DNA of 64,000 bases from assembly GCF_001625305.1 (NCBI RefSeq), contig NW_017804353.1, positions 5,218,999 to 5,282,998 on the forward strand, read 5' to 3'. Positions 1 through 10,456 of this stretch are shown here, piece by piece. The number at the start of each line of letters is the position of its first letter. Position 1 is the stretch's first letter. The position numbers and the translations under genes were made by a program. Below the pieces are notes generated by a model. That model did no database searches and was not told the DNA's origin. It saw only the letters and a program-made list of their open reading frames with translations. The stretch comes from Branchiostoma belcheri (Eukaryota; Chordata; Leptocardii; Amphioxiformes; Branchiostomatidae).

Positions 1-1411
1 CTCTTCTAAATATCAATCCCAGTCTGTTGGCACTGTGCAGTAGATTTGTTTGTGACGTACTGCTTTGTTGCTTTCAGGTGGTAAATTTCATGTTTAGCTG
101 CATATGAAGTCTTAAACCTATGCACAAGATCCACCAAGCAAAGAAAAAAATAGTTGCCATACAAGATAAGTAAGGATGTAATTTTTCTTACATACTACAT
201 GGATTACATGTAGAAAATGTATGTATATAGAGTATTTCAGTACTGGATTATAGCCATGAAAACTGCATCATGTAGAGGATTTTGTATTATCGAATTGATT
301 TTAAACAACATAAGGTGCCATAAAATTTGCCAGACACCTGAGCAATATACAGGCATCTGTAAGTTTGTGTACTTTCAACTGTACTGTACTTAGTACATTG
401 ATGCTTAATTTCAATCTTACTGAGATTTCATCATTGATTGAAAATTGCCAGCTCGCAATCTTAATCACAAAGAGTTGAAATAGTTGTATGATGTATGTCT
501 ATGGGGCCAGTTGTTTTTCTGACACTGTTGTACAGTAGTGTCTGTACCCACCAAAGTGTTGTTTCTATTAATTGTTTTATAGAAAGAATTGAGATTGTAA
601 AATTTAATTTAAAGGATCTAAGCATTTGAGTGTATATTCATGTACAAAGAGATTAATGTTAGCAATACAGGTATATATACAACTTTGTAAGTTTGGGAGC
701 CATTGTAAACTAACCAGAATGGCACTCAGGCTATGTGGGTGCTGTTAGGCACCAAATGTTATATAGATTTATATCAAGGAGCTTACAGTGCTGGAGATCA
801 ATACAAATTTTCAAGTTTTCAGCATTCTTTGTCCTGTCTTTATCTAAGTACATGTACACAAATAATAAGGATGTCATACACAAGTAAGTGACAAAGAACA
901 CGGTTTCATGTGTTTTATACAGTCATATTTTCTCTGTTCGATAAAAAGCAGCATTGGCATCATAAGTGCACTTCCAAAAGAAAGTTTAAAAGAAATATCC
1001 TGAATAAAAGTCCTTGTTTAACACTTTGGTCCTCCACCGAGTTATCAAAATACACTGTACTGTAGAAATACAATGTACATGTAATCACTACATTTTGTAC
1101 ATACATATATGTACAGTTTAAACTTTAAGTGTATGATTTTACATACTGCAATGTTATATATGAACCATCACCATATGTGACTTCTACAAATAATAGATAG
1201 TGAATAACACAATCATTAAAAAATACATGAATACTGCATGTAGTGCATGTAAGACCTTAGATTATTGCACTCTTACGTGGTGGCAAATATCGTTAAAAAT
1301 GGCTATAACTTGTAGAATTTGATGAATTTGGTCATCTAAGACTCATGATTATTTCACAATTCACCATTATATCATATTCTCACACTAACAACGATTAAAG
1401 GACAACATTCA
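1..1411. other. AT-rich flank downstream of the sialidase gene; no gene seen
   Basis: This stretch lies beyond the sialidase stop codon on its 3' side and is AT-rich with many short stops in all frames. Some of it is presumably 3' UTR of the minus-strand sialidase, but I could not fix a polyadenylation site. I see no coding exon, tRNA or clear mobile element. Confidence 0.6.
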
Positions 1412-4400
1412 TCATAGCTCTCCATATATACTGATTTTTGCCAGAGAGATGGTGGAGTAGGCATTTTTCTGTCCCTTCTCGTACAGAAGATAGATGTATT
1501 TACTGTCCTCAGTGTCTGTATGAAGCATCATGAGGGTGGAGTAGGCTGCAGCATTAGGCCAGACTTGGTACGACCCAGCCCAGGTTGTGCCATTGTCGTA
1601 ACTCCAACGTAGAGTCATGTCCTCTCCTGAAACAGAAATGTGAAGCCAATTATACAAACCTAGTTGTGTTGCATAAATACCCCAGTTGTCAACAAGACTA
1701 GGGGTACGTCCTGGTACGCAATCCAAATGAAAAGTATAAAAGAGTCCTGTATAAGAAAGGATAGTTCAAAAGACAGTGGGGTTTTCACATCCAATGTTTC
1801 CATGACCATCTGTCACCTTCTTCAGGACAACAATGACTGGTTCTGGTTTCTACACAATGGTCATCAAAACATCAGATGTGAAAACCTCTGGTTGTTGAAT
1901 GAAGAACCTATGTATACTCTTAAAAGATCTCTTGCCAACCTGATGAAACTATTAACAGACCACAAAGTCCTGTATATAAACAGCCTTACTTGACTTGTCA
2001 TTGGCCGGATTACTGAAAAACATGACTCCGTCGTGGTAGTACAGCCCAGCAGCCACCGCAGAGTCCACCAGGGTCTCATCAAAGTACAGGTGCTGCAAGG
2101 GAAACGTCTCGCCGCCATCAAAACTGCGGAACACGATACGGCAGCGACAGTGGTAGTGGTACTGGTTCCTGGCGTTGATCACTATGGAGCCGTCTGGTAG
2201 TTCTACAAGCTGGGGGCAAGAGCAGGAAAAGATGTTACCATTAGATGGTGTACTGTGGAAAAAGTGCAATCATTTACTATACATCAAAATTTTTTCATGG
2301 CACTTTTATATTCACAGCTATCATGGTCACTTCTGTACGACAAATTTACTATTACCACGAGCACCTGCCGCCACGAACATATAGTTCCACGAACACGTCC
2401 ATTTTTCTCAGACCACGCAATTTTGCTACCACGAATATAAAGTATTTACAGTACTTAGTGAGGAATGTCCTCAGGACACCAGTCTCCCCTTGTGTGGCTC
2501 TAACTTTTCCAAGTAAAAGCAAGAAATAAAGTCGATACCTGGCTCTCATCTGGATCAAAATCGCCCGTCCTTTTGGCCTGATTGTAAGGAATGCCAGTCA
2601 TGGCCGAGACGCTCCGCCAAGTCTTCCCGTGGTCGTCACTCGCTATGCAGAAGACCCCGTCCGCCGGGAGCGTGCCGTGCCCGCAGGTAAAAAGTCGGCC
2701 TTTATACGGTGGGTACTTTTTCTACAAAGAAAGGGAAGAACAAGCAGTCATATCTACCTCTGTCTCTCCAGGGACAAAGTCTCCAACTTCATGCTTGCCG
2801 GTGAAGGGAATAGACAGTAGCGCCTGTCCGGCAGCCCACGTTCTCCCGTGGTCATCGCTGTAGGCACAACTGACCATCCTGCCGTGTTTTGGATGTGAGT
2901 GGCCACATGTGACCAAACGGCCTTGGTAGGGAGCATGCTTTTTCTGGAAATCAAACATGGAGTAAAGACATGTTACATGTATGAGACTGCAGTGTTTTGG
3001 GGGTCAGGTATCACAGTGGCACAATTTCTTTTTACTTTGGCAAGATTTGTGATCTTCCTGCATCTACTTTCTTTTAAATAGTTAGAAACTTTTTCACAGC
3101 TCCTATGGTCAAATATTTAAAAAAAAAAAAAGAATGTTTGAGGCCTGAATGCCAAGCACCTTATCCCAAAACACTGCAATCTACATACTTTTTAAGAAGC
3201 TGAGTACTTGAACTTGAAGTAAAACCTGCAAAAGCTGTGCTTCAAAAGAAGTAAAAAACAGACATGTATTACAATGTCAGCAGCAAGGACAACATTATAC
3301 TGACTGAGAAAAAAAAGCACAGAAAGATCATGGCTAAAAATAGATATATTGCAGCTGAAAGAGATAGGTTTCTATGGCAATATCTACAACCAACATAGAA
3401 TATATATTTTGGTTCTAAGCACCCTGCCTTTAATCAGTTTACCTGTATGCCAAACCCCGGTCCTGTTTCAAACTCCCTGCCGTGCATGCCAATCATGCCT
3501 GTGATGTTCACCGGCTGTCCCCAGGTTTTCCCATCGTCTGTACTGTTCACCACGTACGTCGTGGAAAACGTGCACTTCTCGAAGTGCGGGCAGTGGGAGT
3601 AGAAGATAAACATGGTTGCTGTCTCTTCGTCCACGAGAATTGAGCCCAGCCCGATACCGTCAAAGTAGGTGCCGTCATCTAACACATATCCTAGAGGCTG
3701 CCATGTCATACCTATAGAATGATTTTAATCATAAAAATGTTAAATACCAATTGGCGTTATTGATTAGCAGTGTGAAATCAACACAGCAATCCTGATGTCA
3801 TATACTTCTTTCAAAATTTTTTTTCATATAGACAAAATAAAACAGTCTTCAATTCTTTTTCTTTGAAAGTTTGACTTTTGGTTTGGTTGCCCACGATCAT
3901 GACAATGATTACTCTGGCATACTCATTTTCACCTGAGTGAAGTCAGGAAAGTCGGTTTAAGTGCCTTTCCCAAGGCCTAGGGCACAAGGTCGGTGACTTG
4001 GCAGGATTCGAAGCCAGAACCTCTTGGTTCAGAGCCGAATGCTCTACCGTTACTCCACATGACCCCCAGTCAACAAACCTTCCCGCTGCATCAGACGATA
4101 AGGTAATGACAAGGTCATGGTCAAAGTAACCTCTCACCTTTATCCTCTGACCTGCGGATGGCCAGGAATTTTTCCCCGGCATCACCAGCATTGTACTTCC
4201 TGGCTTCACACACGGCGACCAGGTGACCTCTTGGCGTGCGGGACAGCAGCGGGATCCGGTACGAACTCACGCCGCCCTGGCCCCCGCCGGCAAGCCATAT
4301 TACCTGCTCCTCCAACAGTAATGGACTGACCTAAAATGAAAGAAAAACTCTCAATGAATTGTTATGTGTATTGTCATCAGCAATTAATTGTGCATCAGCA

Positions 4401-4944
4401 ATTAACACAATTTCTTATTTCTTTCTTACCTTGATCATGCATCAATTTGTTTGATCAATTGATTTTCCGTTGAAATGTGATGGAAAAATCAAACAGCTCA
4501 TGATTATCAAAATACAGTTGGGTTCAAGATAAACAGGGAGATTATTGTCTTATAAGGTTATCTAACCTGCATTCAGGACAAAGATTGCTGTTTTATGCAC
4601 CGTTGACCACCCAATAGAAATGCATTATGCCAATAAACTTCAAATCATGATCGTTCAATTATGGAGCATTTTGTTTTCATTCACAGACTTCCTTTGTTTG
4701 ATCAAGAGCTATAGGAGTTTGTTTATTCAGGTGATCACAAATTACAACACAGCTACATAAATGATCAACGTCGTCTAATACGTTAGTACAGCGCGGTGCT
4801 AGTTTATAACTACACCAAATCATAACAGAAAACTTAAGCTCTCACTTTTCGTTGCGTTGGACCCAGGAAAGTGGCGAAGGAGGGCAGAGCAGACACCAAA
4901 ACAACAAACGCTGAAACTATCACAACAAGCTTCACTTCAGCCAT
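1412..4944 (-). CDS. NEU1: Sialidase-1 (lysosomal neuraminidase), seven candidate exons
   Basis: It predicts a lysosomal exo-alpha-sialidase that removes terminal sialic acid from glycoproteins and oligosaccharides. In mammals NEU1 works in a complex with protective protein/cathepsin A and beta-galactosidase. Exons in transcript order are 4944-4846, 4330-4138, 3711-3443, then either 2943-2758 or 2721-2539, then 2209-1990 and 1626-1412. All borders are GT-AG and phases close, giving 392 residues with the 2721-2539 exon (human about 415). Residues 1-20 form a hydrophobic signal peptide starting MAEVKLVVIV. The family motif YRIP is at residues 57-60. Asp boxes are STDDGKTW (exon 3), SDDHGKTW (in each alternative exon) and SYDNGTTW (last exon), plus a weaker SFDGGETF. 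ELPDGSIVINAR, TLRW and LYEKG match human NEU1 around the active-site Glu, Arg and Tyr/Glu. N-glycosylation sequons NST, NIT and NGT are present. The start codon directly precedes the signal peptide. The odd point is the duplicated exon, described separately. Confidence 0.93.
2539..2943 (-). other. NEU1: Tandem homologous exon pair in the sialidase gene (candidate mutually exclusive exons)
   Basis: Exon a (2943-2758, 186 nt, 62 codons) and exon b (2721-2539, 183 nt, 61 codons) are both phase 0 to 0 and encode versions of the same segment. Exon a begins KKHAPYQGRLVTCGHSH and has SDDHGRTW. Exon b begins KKYPPYKGRLFTCGHGT and has SDDHGKTW. Exon b is closer to human NEU1 (remembered GRLIVCGHGT and the following DGVFC). 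The interval between them, 2757-2722, is only 36 nt, starts gtagat and ends tttgtag, and reading through it gives a stop at that TAG. Splicing a to b would therefore need an exceptionally short intron. Use of one or the other is the simplest reading. Alternatives are that exon a is unused, or that a true micro-intron adds 62 residues. Confidence 0.8.
3917..4067 (-). mobile_element. tRNA-derived SINE in sialidase intron 2
   Basis: Read on the minus strand, this begins with a tRNA-like head. An A-box-like stretch (GTGGAGTAACGGTAGAGC) is at 4057-4040 and a B-box-like GGCTTCGAATCC is at 4015-4004. A non-tRNA body follows containing GCCTTGGGAAAGGCACTT and then CACTCAGGTGAAAATGAGT. A tRNA-like head with intact pol III boxes joined to an unrelated body is the standard SINE layout. 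The acceptor-stem and anticodon-arm pairing is not good enough for a functional tRNA. I could not define target-site duplications. Confidence 0.7.
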
Positions 4945-4962
4945 CTTGCTTATGACGACATC

Positions 4963-4972
4963 GTCATGTGAC
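4963..4972. promoter_or_regulatory. CLEAR-like E-box just upstream of the sialidase start
   Basis: GTCATGTGAC lies 19-28 bp upstream of the start codon. It differs by one base from the palindromic CLEAR consensus GTCACGTGAC that TFEB-family factors use at lysosomal genes. Its place beside a lysosomal enzyme gene is suggestive, but a 9/10 match to a short motif is weak evidence alone. Confidence 0.35.
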
Positions 4973-5723
4973 CACGCCCTCTGTTGTTACAGACAATAGG
5001 AAGATTCCACTTTTCTGTCACAAAGGGTTGAATTTACTAGTAAATGTTTTGAAGGACTTCTTGGCAAATGTGCTAGAGTAATCATGCCTTGTCCTGTGTA
5101 CGTAACGTTACAGGTATGCTGGGCCCCATCGAAAATCAGCTTTTAGCGATTCAACTCTGAAGCGCGCAGGTTTCAGGCCCTGTAACATAGAGCCTTAGCT
5201 TCCATGTTATTGAGCATTCGGTACAGATCACATTTAAGTTTGAGTTATTAAGTTTATCTAAGTGTAATTTGGTTGAAACATTACATGTATCTACCTTTCC
5301 TTTGATCCTCCAAACTAGCCTGGTTAGGAAACCTATTTTAGCTCCCAAAGTTAGCTCCCTCAGGCTACGAAAAACTGACGGCGTCCTTGGTGCTGATTGT
5401 GCTATCCTGGTAAGAGTTGGTAGATGTACGGTATTTACAATAGACACAAAATCTCAGACTTTGGTGTTTTCTACAACACTATATATCATGTCTGGCCGAT
5501 CGGTGTGGAGTACAGTCTTGCAACGTCCTGCCCCGTCCCCTGGGACTACGGATTTACTCTGGAACCGTTGCCAGGTTCAAATTTCAGGAAAAAAGATGTT
5601 CTAGAACGGGGGATTGTTTGGTGGGGGATGTGCATTTAGCGTTACCTCGGATAACCCCGGATCGGACACCATTCGGGAACAGTTCAGTAAAATATTCTAC
5701 ATTCAAATCATTATTAGAAGACC

Positions 5724-6022
5724 TAGCCTGGTATCCAGTCTGATCGTGATTGGGGTATTGGGGTGTTCAGGCAGGTTGTGTCTTCGGGGGCTCTAAGAGC
5801 TTCCCCCGCCCAGTGCAACAGACCGTCCCGGTAGGAGTGTTACGCTAATCAGAGACAGTATGCTTGGGGATTTGGTTTCCCCCCAACACGATTCGTGGAG
5901 GGCTAATTAATCTCTCGTGAAATACATACCGGGAAACCTATGTGAGGCGGGCGACCGGGCCAGAGCTCTTACGGCCCCGAGCTCTTACGGCCCCGACCAC
6001 GATCAGACTGGATACCAGGCTA
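5724..6022. mobile_element. MITE-like element with 25-bp perfect terminal inverted repeats and 9-bp target duplication
   Basis: The left end (5724-5748) and right end (5998-6022) are perfect 25-nt inverted repeats starting TAGCCTGGTATCCAGTCTG. The element is bounded by identical 9-bp direct repeats TAGAAGACC at 5715-5723 and 6023-6031. At 299 bp and without an ORF it is non-autonomous. A 9-bp duplication suggests a Mutator-like transposase, which is inference. A shorter relative with TAGCCTGG ends and a near-perfect 9-bp duplication is at 49052-49124. Confidence 0.85.
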
Positions 6023-6977
6023 TAGAAGACCACAAATATCGAAAATGTGTATACTTTTAATAGAAAACACTGTTTCCTCAGACTGTGTAACATTGTGCCA
6101 CAACAGAGCTAAATCTATCAACACTAAATCTAAGAAATCAGCTGTTGCTGTCGTAGTTCTTTCGTTACCTGGCAGTGGGGACATCTAGCGGTTCTTGAAA
6201 TACTTGCAGCTCCCTGACGGATTTTTACTGCAGTAATATTTTTGGATCGTTGTGTGCCCATAATTTGTTAACTTTATCAAAACATATCCTGCTCTAAATA
6301 AGTAAATGAATACTAATATTGTATTGCTGAATACATTTATTGGAATCCAACTATGACATAAACAGTGGTCATAATTTTTTCCACATTGTGCACCCAAAGT
6401 ATGTAATAATATTAGGAATTATTCATTTGGCAGATGTGGTGAAATTCGGAGATTCACCATGTATATACATGTTGAAAGTGTCCATAGGTGTTTTGCTGTG
6501 GATATAAAAGTACTGCATGTTCCAGCATCCTCTTTAAAAATCTAGTGGCTGGGTAGATTTATATAAAATCAGTACATAAGGAATATATACAACATCTCAA
6601 ACAACAAAACAGCTTGTTTAGTAGGTGACTACTGTGTCCCTTTCACAGTGCAAATATTGCTTCTGAATAATTTTGTAAAAAAAAATTTCCTGGCACGATG
6701 ACACCTGAGTGCAAAGATAACTGTCTTCTTGCAACCCCCAATGTTGTTTTTTTCTCATTGGGTGATGACAGGTCATACTAGGACAGACCTTATTTTATCC
6801 ATCACGATGAAGCACTGTTTACTGTTACTTAGTACAAACTCTTTGGACAATCAGATGTGTCTGTTACTATCACAGTATCAGCTACAACAGTAGGAAGTTG
6901 ATATTGAACCCTAAAATCTCTTAGTCAATCCAACTCCTTAAAAAGTCGTTCTCAGAAGGAGCACATCATCCAGCCCT

Positions 6978-9235
6978 TTACTTCTTGCCTGCTGGAGTTT
7001 CAGGTGCTGAAAAAGAAGCAAAACAGTTTGACATTGGTGATTTGAAAAATTGTGAAACTTGACAGTTAATGTTTCATACTTAACTTAACATTTACTACAA
7101 TCACTTCAGAAGTATAATACATGTACCTAAAAAGACTGACTTCAATGTTGCTGTAACTTATCTTTCACAAGATGGATCCAAAGGTTTACATCTTGTTCCT
7201 AAAAACTACACAAAGTAAGCTTTTTTTAACCTTCACCCTGCTAAGGTAGCCATTTGGCACCAAATTTGTACATTGTATTGTATTGGTTATAGTGAGTACG
7301 CAGCAGGATGAAGGCAAAAGTTGACACCACAGTAAGCACCCTCCTACCCTGGCCTGAGATTTTCAGCATGACAGTTTCCATCTGTTGTTCTAGTTCGTTC
7401 TTCTTGTCCAGATAGTCCTGAACGGAAGCGTCGGTGGTGTTCTCTAACCACTGCTCCTTTTCTGTCAGAGCCGCATTCGTGGATGACTGCAGGAAATCAA
7501 CATCATGAACATGTCAATGACATTGGTTACAAAAGAGATTAGAAATTAGTGGGTCACAATAAATCCTAGTACAAATAACAAAACAAAACAAATAAAAAGA
7601 ATGTTACATCTGATATGCTAAGTAATGATATCATCCCAATCATTCAGTAAAGTTGAAACGTTCTTACTTTTTCTTCCTTGGTTAGCTTTGCTGCTCCCAT
7701 CTTCTCAGGGTCTGCCAGGGTTTCCCTCATCGACGCAACGTAAGATTTCAACGTTTGTCTCGCTTCTGTGTAGGCAGAAGGAACATATATTTTATATCAA
7801 GACTTCAGAGTCATTTCTTATGTCCTTATGCTGCTTGCGCCACTGCTTATTTGGAGAATAAGGGAATACTAGTACATGCAATCTAATAAGTTTGACAGAA
7901 AAAAAGTGCTTTACAAAATATATATACCAGTATATTTCACCAGATCTAACTGTGTATAAAACGTGTAACATTATACATGATACAGTTTCCTCACCTTGTC
8001 TATCTAGATACTGTACGCAGTCGTCCATCCCGTATCTGACGGCGATCTCCCTCGCCCGCTCGCCGTGGTGCGACTTCTTCTGAAGGTCGGCCTGGAACTG
8101 TACCAGGATCTTCAGACACCCCAGCTTGCCCCAGGATGCTGCCCGGTGGAGCGCGGTGTAACCTGGGGAGAAACAAGGTCTGTTAAACCAAGGGGCTGCT
8201 CCAGAAATACCAAATGACAAAAATGTGGGTTGAACTGATTCATAGAAGGCCACAATCCTTTCTTTTTTAATATCGTGGATTTGTTCTAGCTATTTGTTGG
8301 CAGTTCCAAAAAAATAAAGGGGTTCCTCAAGCAGGTTGTTTTGGACTACATGTGCATTCTTCAAGTATGAAATGATGAAGAAAATATGCAGTAAATGGCA
8401 GTAAATGTCAATAGCAGACACATCCAGAATATTTTCATTTTGCCGCCCTGAAATAAAGTTTTCTTCCAGGTGGATAAGTTTTGTAGGTGATAGATGAATT
8501 TGTCCGACTCTCACCCCTGGGTGTTGCGATGTTTGGATCAGCCCCTCGTACCAGCAGCTCCTTCACCACGTTGTCTCTCCCCAACATGGAGGCCATGTCC
8601 AGCGGAGACTTCCCTTCCAAGTCTCTCTCATTCAGTCGTTCCTGACAGAAGGAAAAAATTGGATTAAAATTTTGTACTGAATGTTGTTCTTACTGTGGCA
8701 TATAACTAACCTTAATGGATGGAAACAAACAGTGTGAAGTTCTGTTTCATACTTTGTCGATGGAATTTTTTTTCGGACAACTTATCCAAATACAATGTAC
8801 AATAGTTTGTTTTTTCTTTCTCAATGGGTACAAAAACAAATACACTCCTTTTCTACAATGGACTTCATTAAAGAAGGAAGTATTTGTCGTATTCATATAA
8901 GAAGAGAAAGGGTAACATATAATGATGGAATCCTTGGGGACCAAGTTAGTCAATTAAAGCCCTGTTACAGTTATACCTCCGTCTCCAGGGTTAAATTAAT
9001 ATAGATGCGTCAAAACAAAAGACCAACCGACAGGATATCTATCAGCATCGATGCCCCGTGTGTGTCCTACCTGGATCTGTGGATGGTAAGGGTCTTCTTC
9101 GTCGTCCAAAGCCCGGCACAACCGCGACACCTCCCCGCTCAGGGCGGCTGCCATGGCCAGGTTGATACTCAGATCGGGAGGAGGGGGGGCGGGCTCCTCC
9201 GACTCTTGGTTTTCTTCTTCTTGGGCCGCCGTCAT
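6978..9235 (-). CDS. ANKRD45: Ankyrin repeat domain-containing protein 45
   Basis: Six coding exons in transcript order: 9235-9071, 8641-8515, 8162-7995, 7765-7668, 7486-7348 and 7006-6978. Borders are GT-AG, phases close, and the product is 241 residues (human about 266). The N-terminus is acidic and Pro-rich (EEENQESEEPAPPPP). Ankyrin-type repeats follow, with SPLDMASMLGRDNVVKELL, GADPNIATPRGYTALHRAA and GERAREIAVRYGMDDC. The C-terminal part, TLKSYVASMRETLADPEKMG then KEQWLENTTDASVQDYLDKK, matches remembered human ANKRD45 (TLKKYIAKVSLAVTDTEK, NEWLETHTEASINELFEQ) and resembles the helical lid of HSP70. It ends APETPAGKK. Human ANKRD45 is reported in cilia/cell-division contexts; its biochemical role is not well defined. 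The gene is head to head with KLHL20. No defects were seen. Confidence 0.9.
7230..7314. repeat. Short inverted-repeat element in ANKRD45 intron 5
   Basis: CCTTCACCCTGCT at 7230-7242 is inverted as AGCAGGATGAAGG at 7302-7314, with one mismatch, around a 59-bp AT-rich centre. The size and structure suit a tiny hairpin or MITE. No clear target duplication was found. Confidence 0.5.
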
Positions 9236-10456
9236 GGCTCAAACTAAACTTTATCAGCTAAAAAATGAAGATACAGGCGTATACGGGTGCACTTATGTTG
9301 TAAAAATATTGCAAAACCGGGAGAAAAGTCCTGCAACTTTTCCGAAAATGTCCCAGACAAGTCTCCAACTTTTTAGTTGTAGCAACGGCGTGACGTCACG
9401 ACGGACGATTCCACTTTTTGAAACGGGGGAGAACAGGTCTGAAAATGATCGAGTGCCCGGATGGATATCCCATAAAGCATTGCAGTTTCCGGAAAGGTAC
9501 GCTTTGTACAGACTACAGATTTCGGAGACAAATTTCTCCTAAAATTTCACGTTTTACAGGTAAGAATTGTTGTTTTCTCGGTGTACAAGTACGCAGAGAA
9601 TATGTGTGAACACCGTCAGAGTGGCATAATAACGGACATTGAAATTCAAAGTGTTTTTTAGGGACGTGTTCTGGGCCAAAAATTTCAAGCCGAACGCCAT
9701 GTTTGTTTGTGTCTGCTAGAATGTCAAGTAGAATATCTAGGAAAGTCAATTTTACTCTTCAAAACCAGCGTTTTACAGAATATGATAACTTTGATACTGT
9801 TGCGTGATAGACAATAAACCAAATTCCTGCTTACTTGATTTGCTGCAAATCCCAAGAAGACAGCTTTGGTGCAAATAAAACATTTTTCTTGACCTGTAGG
9901 AAATAAAGGTATAAGGTTACATCCCAAAGATGATAAAGCAATATAATTGATATTTTTCAGATTAGAATGTGAGAATCTGTTATTTCCAACTTGCACAATT
10001 AATATTGTATACCAAGTACAGGCGACCATAAATTTTGCAGCCATGATCTAATAACCCAAGAGCTGTAATATGATTATATTATAGATATCAGATATCATGC
10101 TTTTTCCTGATATTGCCATACTGATAATAGATTAATTATTACCCATCAAGATATGTAAGAAAGCCACCTCCAGGTTTGGTACTCATTCCTCTCTTTAAAG
10201 CACGATAGCAGGCTTTGAAGTTCTAAATTGTTGGATACAGTTATACTTTTAATAGTTTTATCATCATTTCATGATATTTTAGACTATTGGTTCTTCTGTA
10301 CCCATATAAGATTCTAGCAGTTCTATGTCTAAAAGGTTCTATCACAGTAAACGAGTCAAATTGTGTGGGGCTTGAACTGTGTGGAAAGTCATGCTCTGCA
10401 GCTCTCACATCTGTGTTTGTTCTTTCCAGCCTGGTGACAACTGTCCCCTGTCAGGC
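9236..10456. promoter_or_regulatory. Head-to-head intergenic region between ANKRD45 and KLHL20 (candidate bidirectional promoter)
   Basis: Only 1.2 kb separates the two divergent start codons. The ANKRD45-proximal part holds a perfect CRE, TGACGTCA, at 9391-9398. Directly beside it at 9376-9386 is GTTGTAGCAAC, which resembles an RFX X-box half-site arrangement. A strong donor, ACAG|GTAAGA, at 9559/9560 on plus could end a noncoding first exon of KLHL20. No other gene is seen. Confidence 0.5.
9400..9559 (+). other. KLHL20: Candidate 5' UTR exon of KLHL20 (left border unknown)
   Basis: TTTTACAG|GTAAGAATT at 9552-9568 is a near-ideal splice donor on the plus strand, downstream of the CRE. The first recognised KLHL20 exon begins at a good acceptor (ttctttccag, exon from 10430), so an upstream exon must exist. 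Joining the two does not extend the KLHL20 frame: the only open frame leading in meets TGA right after the junction. The exon would therefore be noncoding. The transcription start is a guess. Confidence 0.35.

Larger units (their letters stand above)
4945..6977. other. Intergenic: sialidase promoter side and ANKRD45 3' side
   Basis: This interval contains the putative sialidase promoter, a 299-bp inverted-repeat element (5724-6022) and the probable ANKRD45 3' UTR. A minus-strand AATAAA (TTTATT on plus, 6336-6341) is a possible poly(A) signal about 640 bp past the ANKRD45 stop. A 16-bp unit, GAGCTCTTACGGCCCC, is repeated in tandem near 5963-5995 inside the element. No coding exon is supported. 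Confidence 0.5.

Noticed and set aside
4004..4067. Possible tRNA gene on minus
   Set aside because: A and B boxes are present but stems pair poorly and the sequence runs into a SINE body.
5316..5367. Third possible TAGCCTG-ended hairpin
   Set aside because: Ends TAGCCTGG/TCAGGCTA match loosely, but the flanks show no 9-bp duplication and the arms do not pair beyond 7 bp.
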